From Papaver somniferum (taxonomy: Eukaryota > Streptophyta > Magnoliopsida > Ranunculales > Papaveraceae): a stretch of DNA of 64,000 nucleotides. The notes under the pieces were generated by a model. The model was not told the DNA's origin, ran no database searches, and saw only the letters and a program-made list of their open reading frames with translations. Numbering within the stretch: the first letter of the stretch is position 1; the number at the start of each line of letters is the position of its first letter. Positions 46,777 to 57,157 of the stretch are shown in pieces. The position numbers were made by a program, and so were the translations under genes. The stretch spans positions 131,589,466-131,653,465 of the forward strand of contig NC_039365.1 of NCBI RefSeq assembly GCF_003573695.1, written 5' to 3'.

Positions 46777-48395
46777 GGGATAATTAGAGTTTGGTACTCA
46801 GGTTTAGACCAACACTAGGCTTTGGTCTAACATTTGTCCAACATTAGGTCTTGGTACCTGGACCCGACGTTGACCTTTGTTGACTAGGTTAAGTCCAAAT
46901 TTCTGTTTAGTAATTATTAAATTAAATTATTAAAAGAATTTACAAATACACCCTTTACTTTACTGATATTTACAGATTCAATATTGACCCTCCTCTTTAT
47001 GCAAATCGCCGCCACCAGTATCATCACTATCTCTGCTACCTTGTCACTACCTCTGCAAAACCGCCACAACCACCATTTTACCTTACTACCATCACAGTAA
47101 CCCTCACCAATTTTCCTGATTTGCTACCAATTTCAGACTGAAATCAAACCCAATTTCAGACTGCAATATTCAACGAACTGAAATATTCAACCAGAGCTAA
47201 ACCAGAAAACACCATCTGTACTCAGCTCTTCCTCATTTCTTATTTCAATTCTTCTATCAAATCTAACCCATCTACTTACTCATTTCCATAAAAAATCAAT
47301 CACAAACCTTTCTGAAATCATCCCATTAGCAAGCATCCACTTATTCTCATCATACCAGAATCATTCTTTTCCTTATTCTTAACAACAGCGATTCATATTA
47401 CCATCATGTCATTTAACCACTGAACTTAGCCCTCTCTATTTCAATTTTAATTGAAATACCCTAAAAATGAAATTACCCTCTCTATATTATGCTCAAATTA
47501 AAACCCTCAAATCACCAAATCGAATCAGCTCCTTATTGAGCGAGTTCAAGACCTTAATTTCAACACTAGAAACAACCAGCACCAAATTGAGCAATGGTAT
47601 ATCTTCATCTTTATCCAGATATTGACAAATTTGAATCTAAAATTGCACCCTACAAAGCTTAATTTCAATCCTTCAACCAAATTTAGATCTGTTAAAATTG
47701 GAAGAAACCGAAATCAAAGAAGTAGAGAATGGATAGCAAGACAAATAATCAAACACCCACTTCTGCGCTTCTCGAAATCATCTTTTTCACAAAACCTAGC
47801 AAAAAGTTTGTGTTCTTCGCCGTTTTGTTCATAATGGGATTCTAACAATGAAACTCATCTCAATCACACAAATTTCGTCAAAAATGATAATTTAGATGAA
47901 ACCCTTTTGATCTACTAACAAAATTGAACCTAATTTTAATTTTTTGAGTAATTAGGGTTCATTTTACATTCTTCATATATTGGTCGATCAACACCAAATT
48001 AATGGAATCAATAGGGTTATGGTAGTGGTGGAGAAGGATGATGTGAAGGTCATGATGTTTAAGTTACATCCATGTGGTTTTCTTATGCAGAGACGGAGGA
48101 GGATGAAGAAGCAGAGAAATTAGGTATTTTTTTTTCTTTTTCTGTTTTCGTTTTCTTTATGCAGAAAGGGAGGCACCGTAGGCTAAGTGTTGTTATTAAT
48201 GCTGGTGGATCCTATGATACTTTGAGGGTGTATTAGTAAACTCAGTATTGTTATTTTATAAAATTAATTAAAGTTTGGTCAAACAATGTCAACAACAGTC
48301 AACGTCGGGTCCAGGTCCCAAGCCCTAACATTAGACAAATGTTATACCAAAGCCTAGTGTTGGTCTAAACCCGAGTACCAAACTCCAATTATCCC
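46777..48395. mobile_element. Non-autonomous Mutator-like element (MULE), 1.6 kb
   Basis: Terminal inverted repeats of about 108 bp (GGGATAATTAGAGTTTGGTA at the left, its near-exact complement at the right), with weaker similarity to about 190 bp. They are flanked by a perfect 9-bp target duplication CACTTATAA (46768-46776 and 48396-48404). Long TIRs plus a 9-bp duplication define a MULE. No transposase. The interior has CACC-rich sequence near 47010-47090 and a small frame at 47467-47625 (52 aa, start MKLPSLYYAQIKTLK) that could be a captured gene fragment. I do not recognise it. Confidence 0.85.
47467..47625 (+). CDS. Small ORF inside the MULE, possible captured fragment
   Basis: 52 codons starting MKLPSLYYAQIKTLKS, Ser/Leu/Thr-rich with a heptad-like stretch (LLSEFKTLISTLETTSTKL). 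The short length means it may be chance. Another frame (47622-47834) is Arg/Ser-rich. There is no recognised domain. Confidence 0.2.
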   Translation: MKLPSLYYAQIKTLKSPNRISSLLSEFKTLISTLETTSTKLSNGISSSLSRY

Positions 48396-48898
48396 CACTT
48401 ATAATTGTTCCTTTAATAAATTACTCATAATTTCTTCGTTATGACTCGGAATTGAGTGATTCTTGGCTCGTTGAATTCGTAAGATCATTCACTATAACAT
48501 GAGAACTTTTCCAGGGATAAAGGTTATTGTCACTAAAGTCATGGCTCAAATAACCTCGAGTATATATACATAAATGTACTTTTATTCTCATAGGAATTGT
48601 TCCAAAAGTGAGAATTTGTTTCGATAGATTAGAAAGGTAGAATTGAAAAAGAATACAAATGAAATCAGTAACCACTTACCTTTGTTGATGAAGTCTTCGT
48701 TGGATTCTTCGTTTGATCTCCAATCTTCAATCTTCAAGGGTGTTCGGTGGTTTCTGATACTCAACTACACACTTCTATTCCCAAATCTGAAACTTGACTT
48801 TAGTAGACTAGAAATAAAGATATATATTTTATCAACTAAATTTGACAACAATCTTGATATAACTACACTTGTGAGTTCGACCGAGCAATGCTCTAACA

Positions 48899-49530
48899 AA
48901 GTGAATATGATTAACACTTTAATTCAGGATCTAGTTCGAGCTCATTGGCACGACACTTTATTTGGTGATTCCTTTGAAAAATTTGATGATAACATTCTCT
49001 TAGGTCATATATGTGACTAAAATATAGAACTAGAAGAAGCTCTCAAGTATTTTTTTCGGACTCTATGGACCCTGAAATTCAAGCAATAGTTTTAGGTCTT
49101 TTTGAGAGTAATAATAGTGATCTAGCAGAAGCTCTTGAGTATTTTAAAGACTCCGAGGACCCTGAAATTCAAACAATAGTGCGAGGTATTACTGAGAGTA
49201 ATGATTCCCCCAGTTTGGGGGTAGTGATGGTTCTTGTAATCGTCAAGTATCCCTATATGAAGTCCCTATAACTTGGGACTCAAACTTTGTGTGTCTAAGG
49301 TATTACCCGAGTCTCTTCAGACTCCACAACCCGATCCTCCTGATACCGTCCAAAAAGAAATCCAGGTATTAGAGACCCGTAGTTCAGATGATTCTTTTTA
49401 TCAAGACAGTCATATGAAGCCCAGTTGTCCTGACAAAAATCTTAGATGAGGATATGTTCCGTTTGTTCATTTTTCTGAATCACTGTAGTTGTCTCATATT
49501 CGTGGCTGCTTTATTTGGGGGTATGGGAGA
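48899..49530 (+). pseudogene. Remnant of the acidic membrane-segment ORF in the second element
   Basis: Several frame pieces: INTLIQDLVRAHWHDTLFGD.., then a duplicated unit of about 35 aa (EALKYF.DS.DPEIQAIVLGLFESNN and EALEYFKDSEDPEIQTIVRG.., 49035-49205), then near 49455-49510 RLFIFLNHCSCLIFVAALFG. The last piece corresponds in character and position to the hydrophobic helix of the ORF at 11147-12733. Stops and frameshifts separate the pieces. Confidence 0.5.
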
Positions 49531-50441
49531 AAATTTTTAGATGCATTATAAACTCCAGAACCTAGAAACTTGTGCCAATTCAGGATAACACTAACCAATC
49601 TAAGTGGATGGAAACATCTTGGTTATAGGAGTTGAAGAACCCAAAATTAGAGTTTATTTATAAAAAGACAAAGCTCATGTGTTAGAAACAACATGGTAGT
49701 TTCACCATATCGCGGAGTCGTCTTATTACTTTCAGTTTTTATTTTTGCAAACTTTTTGTTTCTCTAAATGATTTGGTGGGGCACCATCATCGAATTGTTA
49801 TCACCGCCGGATGAAATAAAGTGATTGATTTGCCCCAAAAGAAAAGTTTATTGTTGCTCAATTAATAAATCGACCGATGGGTCCCTTGTATATACTAGTT
49901 GAGTTGATCTAGAATTAAGATTATCGACCGTTGGGCCCCTTGTATATACTAGTTGTGTTGATATTAGAGTTCAGACTAGTATCTCAATCCATTAAGATAG
50001 GATTCATTCTGCTAGTGACCTTCAGACAGATATGGGAAACACCATTCACCTTAGCCAACATCACAATCATCTATCTCTATGTCCATCTTCTTAATTTGTT
50101 CATATGATTTGTTTGATTCCGGATATTGACGTATATATGAATCAGATTCACAATCAGGGTACTTCTCTTGTAGTCAATGGGAGTGCCAACTAAGGAGATT
50201 GTTCAGTGTCGTTCCTAAATTCTGCACAGGTACGTAGCTAGGGTTTGGAGTAAAAGGTTTTGGGGGTATACCTCTTGTAAACCCTCCCCAGACTATAACT
50301 CGGACACTAGGGACACCTAGGGGATCAAAGGCTTGTTGCACACGCAAAGTGCAATCGTGTTTCCTGTGACAGTAAGTTAGCATTTTTGCTTTCTAGATTA
50401 GATTTGCTTGAGGACTAAAAAATAATAAGTTCATGGGTATT

Positions 50442-51889
50442 TGATAGACACATTTTTGTGTCTGATTTAATCTCAATTTTATATATTGTTAGTGCTTATT
50501 TTTATACTTATTATGGTGATATATGTACGTGTAAGTATTTTTGGAGAAATAAACTCTTATGGAAAATTTGGCTCGAAAGTTGATATTTGTACAACAGAGA
50601 AAATTACTAAAGGCATTCCAGAAAAGTTTTAAAGGCACACGAAGGAATTGATAAAGGCACCCAATAAAAGTTATAAAGGCACCCAGGAATTTACTATGGG
50701 CATCCCAAAATTATTAAGTGCACCCCAGTTGCTAAAGGGACCCCGATATTGGATACGGGACACACATCTTCTTCACGAGAAAATTATTTTTAGCGGGAAA
50801 AAGGCATTTGAAAATTTGTTTTCCTGCGGAATTTCTGGATAATTGATTGGACATGATTTTATGAGATTTTTTCGCTGGATTGAACTGGGAGTACCCTGTT
50901 TAGATGAAACAGGGTGGGAAACATGTTTGGTTTCGATAAAAAAAGGGAAGTTTTGTGGATTTCTCGTAAAACAGAGGTGTAAGACTCTCGGGTGTTTTCT
51001 TGATTATTTTTTGGAAGTTTTCGTGTGTCTACAACCTGTTTAACGTCATCCGAGTCATGTAGAATCGTGTTGGAGTGTGTTGTCTGCAAGAAGACGTGTT
51101 AATACAAGGATATCAATGAATCAGAAAGATTATTCCCGTAAAAATAAGAAAAAAAATAATTGAGAAGATAAGGGATTAAAGAGGACATATATCGTCCCCG
51201 GTGAGTATTTAAAAGGGTTTCGGGAGTCATAGAGGGGACTGAGAGAGTTACGGGTAGATAATAGAGGGAGAATCAAATTAGCAGAGAGTTATTCTGCTGC
51301 TGCAGAAACACCATCAAGAACATGAAGAACAGACATAACTAAACTGTCGTAATAATATTGTCGTTCTTTCCTTAGCTTTAAGACTGTCTTTTTGCGACAG
51401 TTCTGAATCATCTTTGTAATAGCGGTTTTGCAACGTTCTCGGTTTTTCATTATTTTTCTCTTTTTCTCTTCTTTGTAAACACTTTGAGCCATGAATAAAT
51501 ATTTTGAGAGATTATTTACCTTGATGAGCTAATTCTCATGAAACCAAGACAATGGAGGAATCTATTTACGCATGATTGATTGGTAACTATTTTTAATTAT
51601 TTTATCTTCTCTAATTTTATTATTTATTTACTTAATCATTGCTTTTGCAGGGTTTTAGTTCGATTGCAAGATTTTCCTAATTGTTTGTCATTCAATTTGA
51701 TAGGTTATGCTTTGTTAAATGTATTGATATTCTATGCTTAGGGAATCTAGAGTCTTGGTTGCTTCTAATCTTATTGTTATCACTTTTAATTGATTTTTAT
51801 TTATTTTAGCATTAGAAATTAAATCTAGAGTTAAACTTTCACAAGTCCGAGAATCGAATCCCTTTCTTACCACATTAAATACCACATCA
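50442..51889 (+). repeat. 3' LTR of the second Athila/Tat-like element
   Basis: Starts TGATAGACACATTTTTGTGT and ends TAAATACCACATCA, matching the termini of the LTRs at 9225 and 13949. The middle is diverged. It keeps the TGAGCCATGAAT segment (about 51485) from which the antisense MAQ.V frame starts. Confidence 0.8.
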
Positions 51890-51936
51890 ATAATCGTTCA
51901 ACTGATTCTGATACAACTCCGGTGTGGCATCTACCC

Positions 51937-52352
51937 TTAGTATGAATAAGTTCGTTGGAGACCACTAGGAATACTTGTAAGAGTAGCAATACCTCCAGAT
52001 ATAAATATACTCTCTACATCCCATGAAAATGATGGCATAGTCGACGATGAACCCGATTGAATAGCATATGAAAATACGTCGCCCGTCTCTGGTGAAGGTT
52101 GGGAAGGAAGATAATCATCACCAAGTGGCATCCTGCCAAAAGCTGGGAAATCCACTTGATCCAAATTTGCGGTTGCATAGCAATATTGGGCTTGTAAATA
52201 GTGTGAAACCAATAAATGTAATCATTTTTAGACCTCGTCTCCTGTATCAAATCTTCAGCTTCTTTCCCATTGTGGATAATCCCTATCAATTTCTCCCGAT
52301 AACCTCGAGAAACCTCTTCACTTGGATAGGTGTTGATGATGGCTATCACCAT
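51937..52352 (-). pseudogene. Exon-like coding pieces, 3' part of the CACTA-region gene
   Basis: Two overlapping frames. One (52352-52014) begins MVIAIINTYPSEEVSRGYRE and reads LIGIIHNGKEAEDLIQETRS. The other (52212-51937) is Ser/Pro-rich (FGRMPLGDDYLPSQPSPETG). The likely real protein switches from the first to the second frame, through an intron or a frameshift near 52200. Not recognised. Confidence 0.3.
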
Positions 52353-52907
52353 TCTTCTCTACAACTGAAGATGTAGTCTTTCATCTTAATACCAATCACC
52401 CTTTTCATAAATATGGCTGTATAACAAAATTAATCCTTTTAAGGCTTAGCTCTAGCATTCTCTGGGGTTCTACATCTTCGAACTCAAAGAATGTTGCATA
52501 CGACATGGAAACAATGTAATTAATTGTGCTACACAACTGTGGAGTCAAAGCATGTTGACCATCTTCACAATTCGATTATTTGTCGGCACTTCTGTATAAT
52601 TAGAAAAACATTGGCGTGATTGTGAAGATAAGATTTACAAACACGGAAGTATGCATACCACCAACACTGAAAATAATAACATTGTTGGGTTAGTACATTT
52701 ACCATGTCAAAATAATAAATAAATACTATGAAAAATGTTTGTTCTTACCTCCAATACTCTCCAAAAACCATTAAGACTTTCTGTGGCACAACTCGAGCAT
52801 ATACCGAGGGTTATGTAAAGTTTTGATAAAATTGGAGACCCCCAATCATATCTTGGTGCTCACTCTAAAGCTTCTAACGCTTCGAGAAACCAATTAATGT
52901 CAATGAA

Positions 52908-53195
52908 CTAGCTTTTCGAAATAGAAAACACACGTTCGAGCTCCTCACAATATTCCGGGTACAAATGTTGTGTTTTTTGTAACCTGTGTTCATTCATTTT
53001 CGTATCATAATGTTGTAAAAAACTTTTCAACCCAGCCACCTTTAATCCATATGCTTTTAATCTTCTATGTTCTGGTTTTCCTTCTAGATCATTTGAGTAT
53101 AATGGAATTCGTCTTTTTATCTTTCTTCCGACTCCCACTTTAATTTGAAATGGAAGTAAATTTTTTTCACATGGAATTCCAGTCAACATGTACAA
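52908..53195 (-). pseudogene. Exon-like coding piece in the CACTA-region gene
   Basis: 95 codons, starting MYMLTGIPCEKNLLPFQIK, basic in the middle (GVGRKIKRRIPLYSNDLEG) and followed by a helical-looking stretch (LKAYGLKVAGLKSFLQ). Base composition and the length of the open frame suggest real former coding sequence. I do not recognise the family. Confidence 0.35.
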
Positions 53196-53389
53196 ATCTA
53201 ACGGTATAACTCCTATTGGACAATATATTCATAACTAAAATTGGTTGAATTTTATAAAACTAAAAACAAATCTAAAAGTTTAATTACAAGAAAAAACAAA
53301 CTTACCACATTCAAAATCTTTTAGAAAAATGTATTAGAAAATGGTTACTCAATCCATTGACTGTTCGTATTACTTAGTGAGATATGATT

Positions 53390-53625
53390 CTTACCGAGGT
53401 AATTCATATCATCTGATAATTGTACACACGTGAGACAAGAGATGATTATTACCATCCTAGGTAATTCATATCATCTCTCTAGTCCTTGAGATGAGAGATG
53501 ATTGTTACCGTTCAAGGTAATTCATGCCATCTGAGAAGGGATGATTATTGCCTATAATGATAGTTTATACCATCGGTCTAGAGATGATTATCAACTCTTT
53601 TGAGTAGTTCATATCATTTGAGAAA
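53390..53625. repeat. Tandem array of partly palindromic units of about 60 bp
   Basis: Four to five units of GAGATGATTATTACC..GGTAATTCATATCATCT. Each unit carries GATGAT..TTACC and its near complement, so each could form a hairpin. Confidence 0.65.
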
Positions 53626-53654
53626 GAAAGTAGGTTGAGCTTGAACAAGTACTA

Positions 53655-53880
53655 TGATTTGCCAACCTAACTGGGGCTCCCACCTGCAGGTGGCTACCCA
53701 GAAGACCATTGACAACTAGCCGATGGTGGCTGGTATCCGACTATCCTAACATTGGAAAATGACTATCCCTCAGTCATCTGATAATGTGTGTGTTTCAAGC
53801 CCAAATGGGGCTCCCACCCATGGATGGCAACTTGGAACAATGGTGGCTGATATGCGATTACTATGACATCTTTCACCATC
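53655..53880. repeat. Duplicated segment of about 130-150 bp (GGGGCTCCCACC type)
   Basis: TGGGGCTCCCACC..GG..ATGGTGGCTG.TAT.CGA occurs at about 53669-53745 and again at 53807-53860. Confidence 0.55.
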
Positions 53881-54202
53881 GTTCCAGTATAACTTGAACT
53901 GAGTCATATAGTTTCTAGGTTGCATATCATATAAACGCCACCAAGGAAACTCTTTCTTGAACAAAAGGGGGAACTAACCTGAACACCGTATACGGAATCT
54001 AGACCACCCACCTCTTAGATTGACCGAATTAACTCGCTCTGGATGGCCAATTATGTATACAAAGAGCGCGTCATCACCAACTAATTGTCTAACATGTTGA
54101 AACTCATATTCTTTTATCCTGCTCAAAATTTAATTCGCTGAGCGGGGTGTTAGTAAATCCTTTGACTTTTTTATTTCTTTTATGTTTGGGTTTCCGACTC
54201 AT
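53881..54202 (-). pseudogene. 5' coding part of the CACTA-region gene, with frameshift
   Basis: ATG at 54202 (MSRKPKHKRNKKVKGFTNTP, very basic) reads to ..LNFEQDK. A 1-nt shift then leads into EYEFQHVRQLVGDDALFVY and IIGHPERVNSVNLRGGWSRF, ending near a donor-like GTTAGT at about 53975. A following piece reads FPWWRLYDMQPRNYMTQFKL. A TATAAAT box lies about 92 bp upstream (54300-54294), so this was a transcribed gene start. The family is not recognised. The frameshift near 54120 suggests decay, unless a sequencing error explains it. Confidence 0.4.
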
Positions 54203-54293
54203 ATTTGGAAGGAAATAACTAAATATCACGGGTTTTTATTTAGGAAAAATTATAGAAAAAAGAGGTGTGAAGAGGAATGAGGGGAAGTGTGGC

Positions 54294-54300
54294 ATTTATA
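54294..54300 (-). promoter_or_regulatory. TATA box upstream of the CACTA-region gene
   Basis: TATAAAT on the minus strand, about 92 bp before the ATG at 54202 and about 100 bp inside the CACTA terminus. Confidence 0.4.
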
Positions 54301-54404
54301 GGCGAGATAGAGTCAATTGTTGACAATATTGAGTCAAACATTGTCAATATTAACAATATCAAGTGACAGATTTTAATAGCCAAACATTGTCTTTTCCCGT
54401 AGTG

Positions 54405-54854
54405 GCGCGGCTGGTTTGCCGTGCCACCTGAGATGGCAAATGGTTTATTTTTCTATGGTGCATAGGAATAGGTCTAAGGCATGTTGCGGAAACCCACTCC
54501 TATGTGAAGTTGTGGTGTTGCACTTGCAGAAACCCCTACGTATAAGGTGCATAAATATGCAGGCCATAATGGAACCACATTGCATCAGTTCTGTCTTGTT
54601 ACTTGCTTCCAAAATAATTCAGCTGAGCTTACACAATATCCACGGTGTTAAATTCTTTAACATATATCTAATCATTAAAATAACATAACCTCAACGTCGT
54701 TGAACACTCTCAATCTCAATTTAAAATTACGTGTGCATTGTTGAAGAAAAACAAATATTCGAATGTAAGATTTAATGTGAGAAATATCCTATAAGGCACA
54801 AATATGACAAGCTTGAGTATCTATTGGCAAAAAGGCTATGATCGAAGGAGATCA
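54405..54854. other. Spacer between transposon end and CMC1-like gene
   Basis: No gene called. A 90-codon plus-strand frame (54416-54688) has no recognisable features and no conservation I can see. The right half probably holds the 3' UTR of the minus-strand CMC1-like gene. Confidence 0.4.
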
Positions 54855-56765
54855 CTAGGATTCCTGTTGTAGTGTGTATGCTTTCTTCATTTCCTCCAAC
54901 ACAGAGTCACTTGTGCTGCAACAAAAGAAGAGCGAGAGACCTTAGCAACATAACTCGTCAAATTTATGATGGTCAGTCACAATTTAGTTATTCTTCCTAA
55001 AACATTTAAGTACATCTTTGTAGTCATATTTTTATAGTAATTACTAAGTGAGATGCTGAAAAAACTTGTGCTAATTTATGCAGCAATTGTCAGTTGATAT
55101 TTATCCAGTGCGCAAGTCCAGTTAAAATGGTTTCTGCGTAGCTGCTCATCTAGAGATAATATGCCACAATAAGTGTAACAATTTAAAAGTTACTAGTCTG
55201 CCATAAAAGAGAAGAAATGAGAGGTTAGTAAATAAATTTCTACGTCCATACAACCTTGGACACCCAACCAACACAGAAACACTGCAACAAAAAGAAAATC
55301 CCAATGAATAGAGGGGCGCAGGTGGCTTTGCATCCTTTCTATTGTTGCCTACTTCGAATTAAGAAAATAAGTTGAGTAAAAACACATCTCAAAGACAAGC
55401 TAGAGATAGCAGGACACCAAAGGCACCTGTAGAATTTCTAAGAATGGCTAATCTTACATGGAAAATTTGAAGAAAAATTGATGAAATAATTTCAACAATG
55501 AAAAGTTGAGAGTGATTGATCTGAGGCAAAGGTAACGTGACTTTTCCACATGACCCACATGTGTTAGATGATACAAAGGTTCATATGGAGACTTGGTTTA
55601 CAGTTATTTTGAATTTTTCAGTATTTAGGCTCTTTCTATTATAGGTGGCGCATAACTCCTCCGTCTGTATTGTAATTTTTTCTGACTTGGTTGGGAAAGA
55701 CGAATCAACAGTTTGTTTTAGAAATGTAGTTTAACTGGATGTGGGAAGTTTTTGTTGTTTTATTTTTTAGTGAAATAATCTATAAAGCAGAATGTGCCAG
55801 TTATGTGTCAACATGTAACATCAGCGATAAACGCAAGATGCACAAACAACAAAGAGATAAGCTCAACCCATTCATAATATCAAATGCATGCCTAAAACAG
55901 ATGACAATGATGTGTAAGGGTAATAATATATAGCCATGCCTAAAACAGATAGCCACAAACTGACAGAAAATATCATAACCACGAGGTGAAAGCAAGAAAC
56001 AACATCATCATAGATAAGTAATAGCGAATCTTACTATTGATGAAGGCATTCATTAAGCTCTTTTGCTTCTTGGCGGCACTGCCACACAACAGATAATGTT
56101 CTTCCTACAGCACACTCAGCATACTTTGAAGTGTAGTAGACACATTCTTTAAGTGCTTTTGCCTTCATCTTGCTTCTCAAAGCTGGAAAATACACTAGAT
56201 ACATTATTATATGCTTAGATGTGCATTTCGAGCATGGTCCAAGCCCCTAACAGTTTTGTGGTTATTTTTCTTTTCAAATTTTCAATGTGATTGAACTAAA
56301 AACTTTCATGTCTGTATTGTCAAGCATCATCTTAGTGTGTTATATATATACAGTACTAGATTCGATCTTAAATGTCTCAATTTCCTGACTAAAATGAAAC
56401 ATTGTAAGCCTATCAAAATGAACTGAATGAATCAGGAGTTACGGCTTATAAATGTAAACCTAAATCATCACAAACAATTTCACCCCATAAGTTGTTTTTG
56501 TTTTGTCATTTATCTGTAAGATTTCAAGATGTTACAATGAAGTTTATATAGACATAAAATTCCTTTAAAACCCTAAAATTACAAATGCATACGAATCTAT
56601 ATGGAGGAAACGGGTATTTCAAACTGAGTTCAAATAATATTAAAAACTTCAACTCTCATAGATCGGGCTTCAGAACAAAACATAGAGAGAATTAGGGGTT
56701 AGAATTTGACCTTCTTCAACTTTCTTCTTGACATGATTTTCTCTGGCTTCTTCGATGTATCCCAT
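54855..56765 (-). CDS. CMC1: CMC1-like twin-CX9C protein (cytochrome c oxidase biogenesis), 3 exons
   Basis: Exons 56765-56711 (55 nt), 56182-56035 (148 nt) and 54915-54855 (61 nt), joined by GT-AG introns, give 264 nt, exactly 87 codons plus TAG. The product starts MGYIEEARENHVKKKVEEAL and contains two CX9C pairs, C32-x9-C42 and C54-x9-C64, the coiled-coil-helix-coiled-coil-helix fold of CMC1 proteins. These are imported into the mitochondrial intermembrane space through the MIA40 disulfide relay and act in copper delivery and assembly of cytochrome c oxidase. The family motifs KALKEC and VVWQCRQEAKELNEC are present, and the length is normal. There is no cleavable presequence, as expected for MIA40 substrates. 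Splice phases fit (1 and 2) and no lesion is seen. The gene is divergent from the CASP gene, with start codons 392 bp apart. The exons are too short to stand out as ORFs. Confidence 0.92.
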
Positions 56766-57157
56766 TTTCTCTCGTACTCAATAAACCCTCCTCTTCACTC
56801 TAGGCCCTAAAACCCCTCTTTTGACGTAAAACATGGTCTACTCGGGAGGGCTAGTTTAGGGATTTTCATGACTATAACCGACACCTGTCGCTCTTTTGAT
56901 TGGAATATATGGTTAGGTCCCCAAAATCTGAAACAGCAAAAACTGCCTCTTCGGAAACAATTTTTTTGTTTTTATTTCTCCTGAAATCCCCCTTTTTATT
57001 TTTTTATTTTACAAGTTACATATTGAAGTGAAGTTTTTTAAGATCTGCTGTTAATTTCATAGTATTTCATTGAAATTGAAACCTAGAACCAAATACGAGC
57101 TGAAGAATTAAGCAACAGTAAAAGGAAATTGTTAGTTGCAAGGATCCAGATTCGCTC
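56766..57157. promoter_or_regulatory. Shared upstream region of the divergent CMC1-like and CASP genes
   Basis: 392 bp between the two start codons, containing both 5' UTRs and presumably a bidirectional promoter. On the CMC1 side are AAACCCT (56783-56789, telo-box core) and TAGGCCCTAAAACCCC (56801-56816, a GGCCC site-II-like core beside a telo-box-like run). Such pairs are common upstream of plant genes for mitochondrial and growth-related proteins. No clear TATA box was seen for either gene. Confidence 0.55.

Larger units (their letters stand above)
45100..48898 (-). repeat. 5' LTR of copia element E, interrupted by a MULE
   Basis: Plus-strand ends TGAAAACGCGGGGGTAC (45100) and AATGCTCTAACA (48898). 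Without the nested element (46777-48404) it is about 2.17 kb, normal for the family. Its right end abuts the partial Athila/Tat-like element at 48899, into which it probably inserted. Confidence 0.72.
48899..51889 (+). mobile_element. 3' half of a second Athila/Tat-like non-autonomous element
   Basis: Internal sequence (48899-50441) and 3' LTR (50442-51889) related to, but clearly diverged from, the element at 9225-15483. The internal part carries remains of the same type of acidic ORF, the direct repeats CGACCG.TGGG.CCCTTGTAT (49870, 49924) and the same 3' non-coding layout. The 5' half is missing; the left border is the end of the copia LTR of element E. Confidence 0.75.
51890..54404 (-). 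mobile_element. CACTA-like transposon end with fragmented coding sequence
   Basis: The minus strand starts CACTACGGGAAAAG (54404-54391), a canonical En/Spm-type terminus. Subterminal copies of GACAATGTTTG follow (54381 and 54331 on the plus strand), as such elements have. The opposite end was not found and may have been lost where the LTR at 51889 abuts. Inside are minus-strand exon-like pieces without recognisable TNP2 or TNPD domains. It is therefore a non-autonomous or truncated CACTA element, possibly with captured host sequence. Confidence 0.55.

Noticed and set aside
43571..48898. Reading 43571-48898 as one long LTR of a single element
   Set aside because: A second primer-binding site at 45086-45097 with its own adjacent LTR start at 45100 shows that two elements meet here.
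54416..54688. 90-codon plus-strand ORF between the CACTA end and the CMC1-like gene
   Set aside because: No domain, no splice context and atypical composition. It lies in what is probably the 3' flank of the minus-strand gene.
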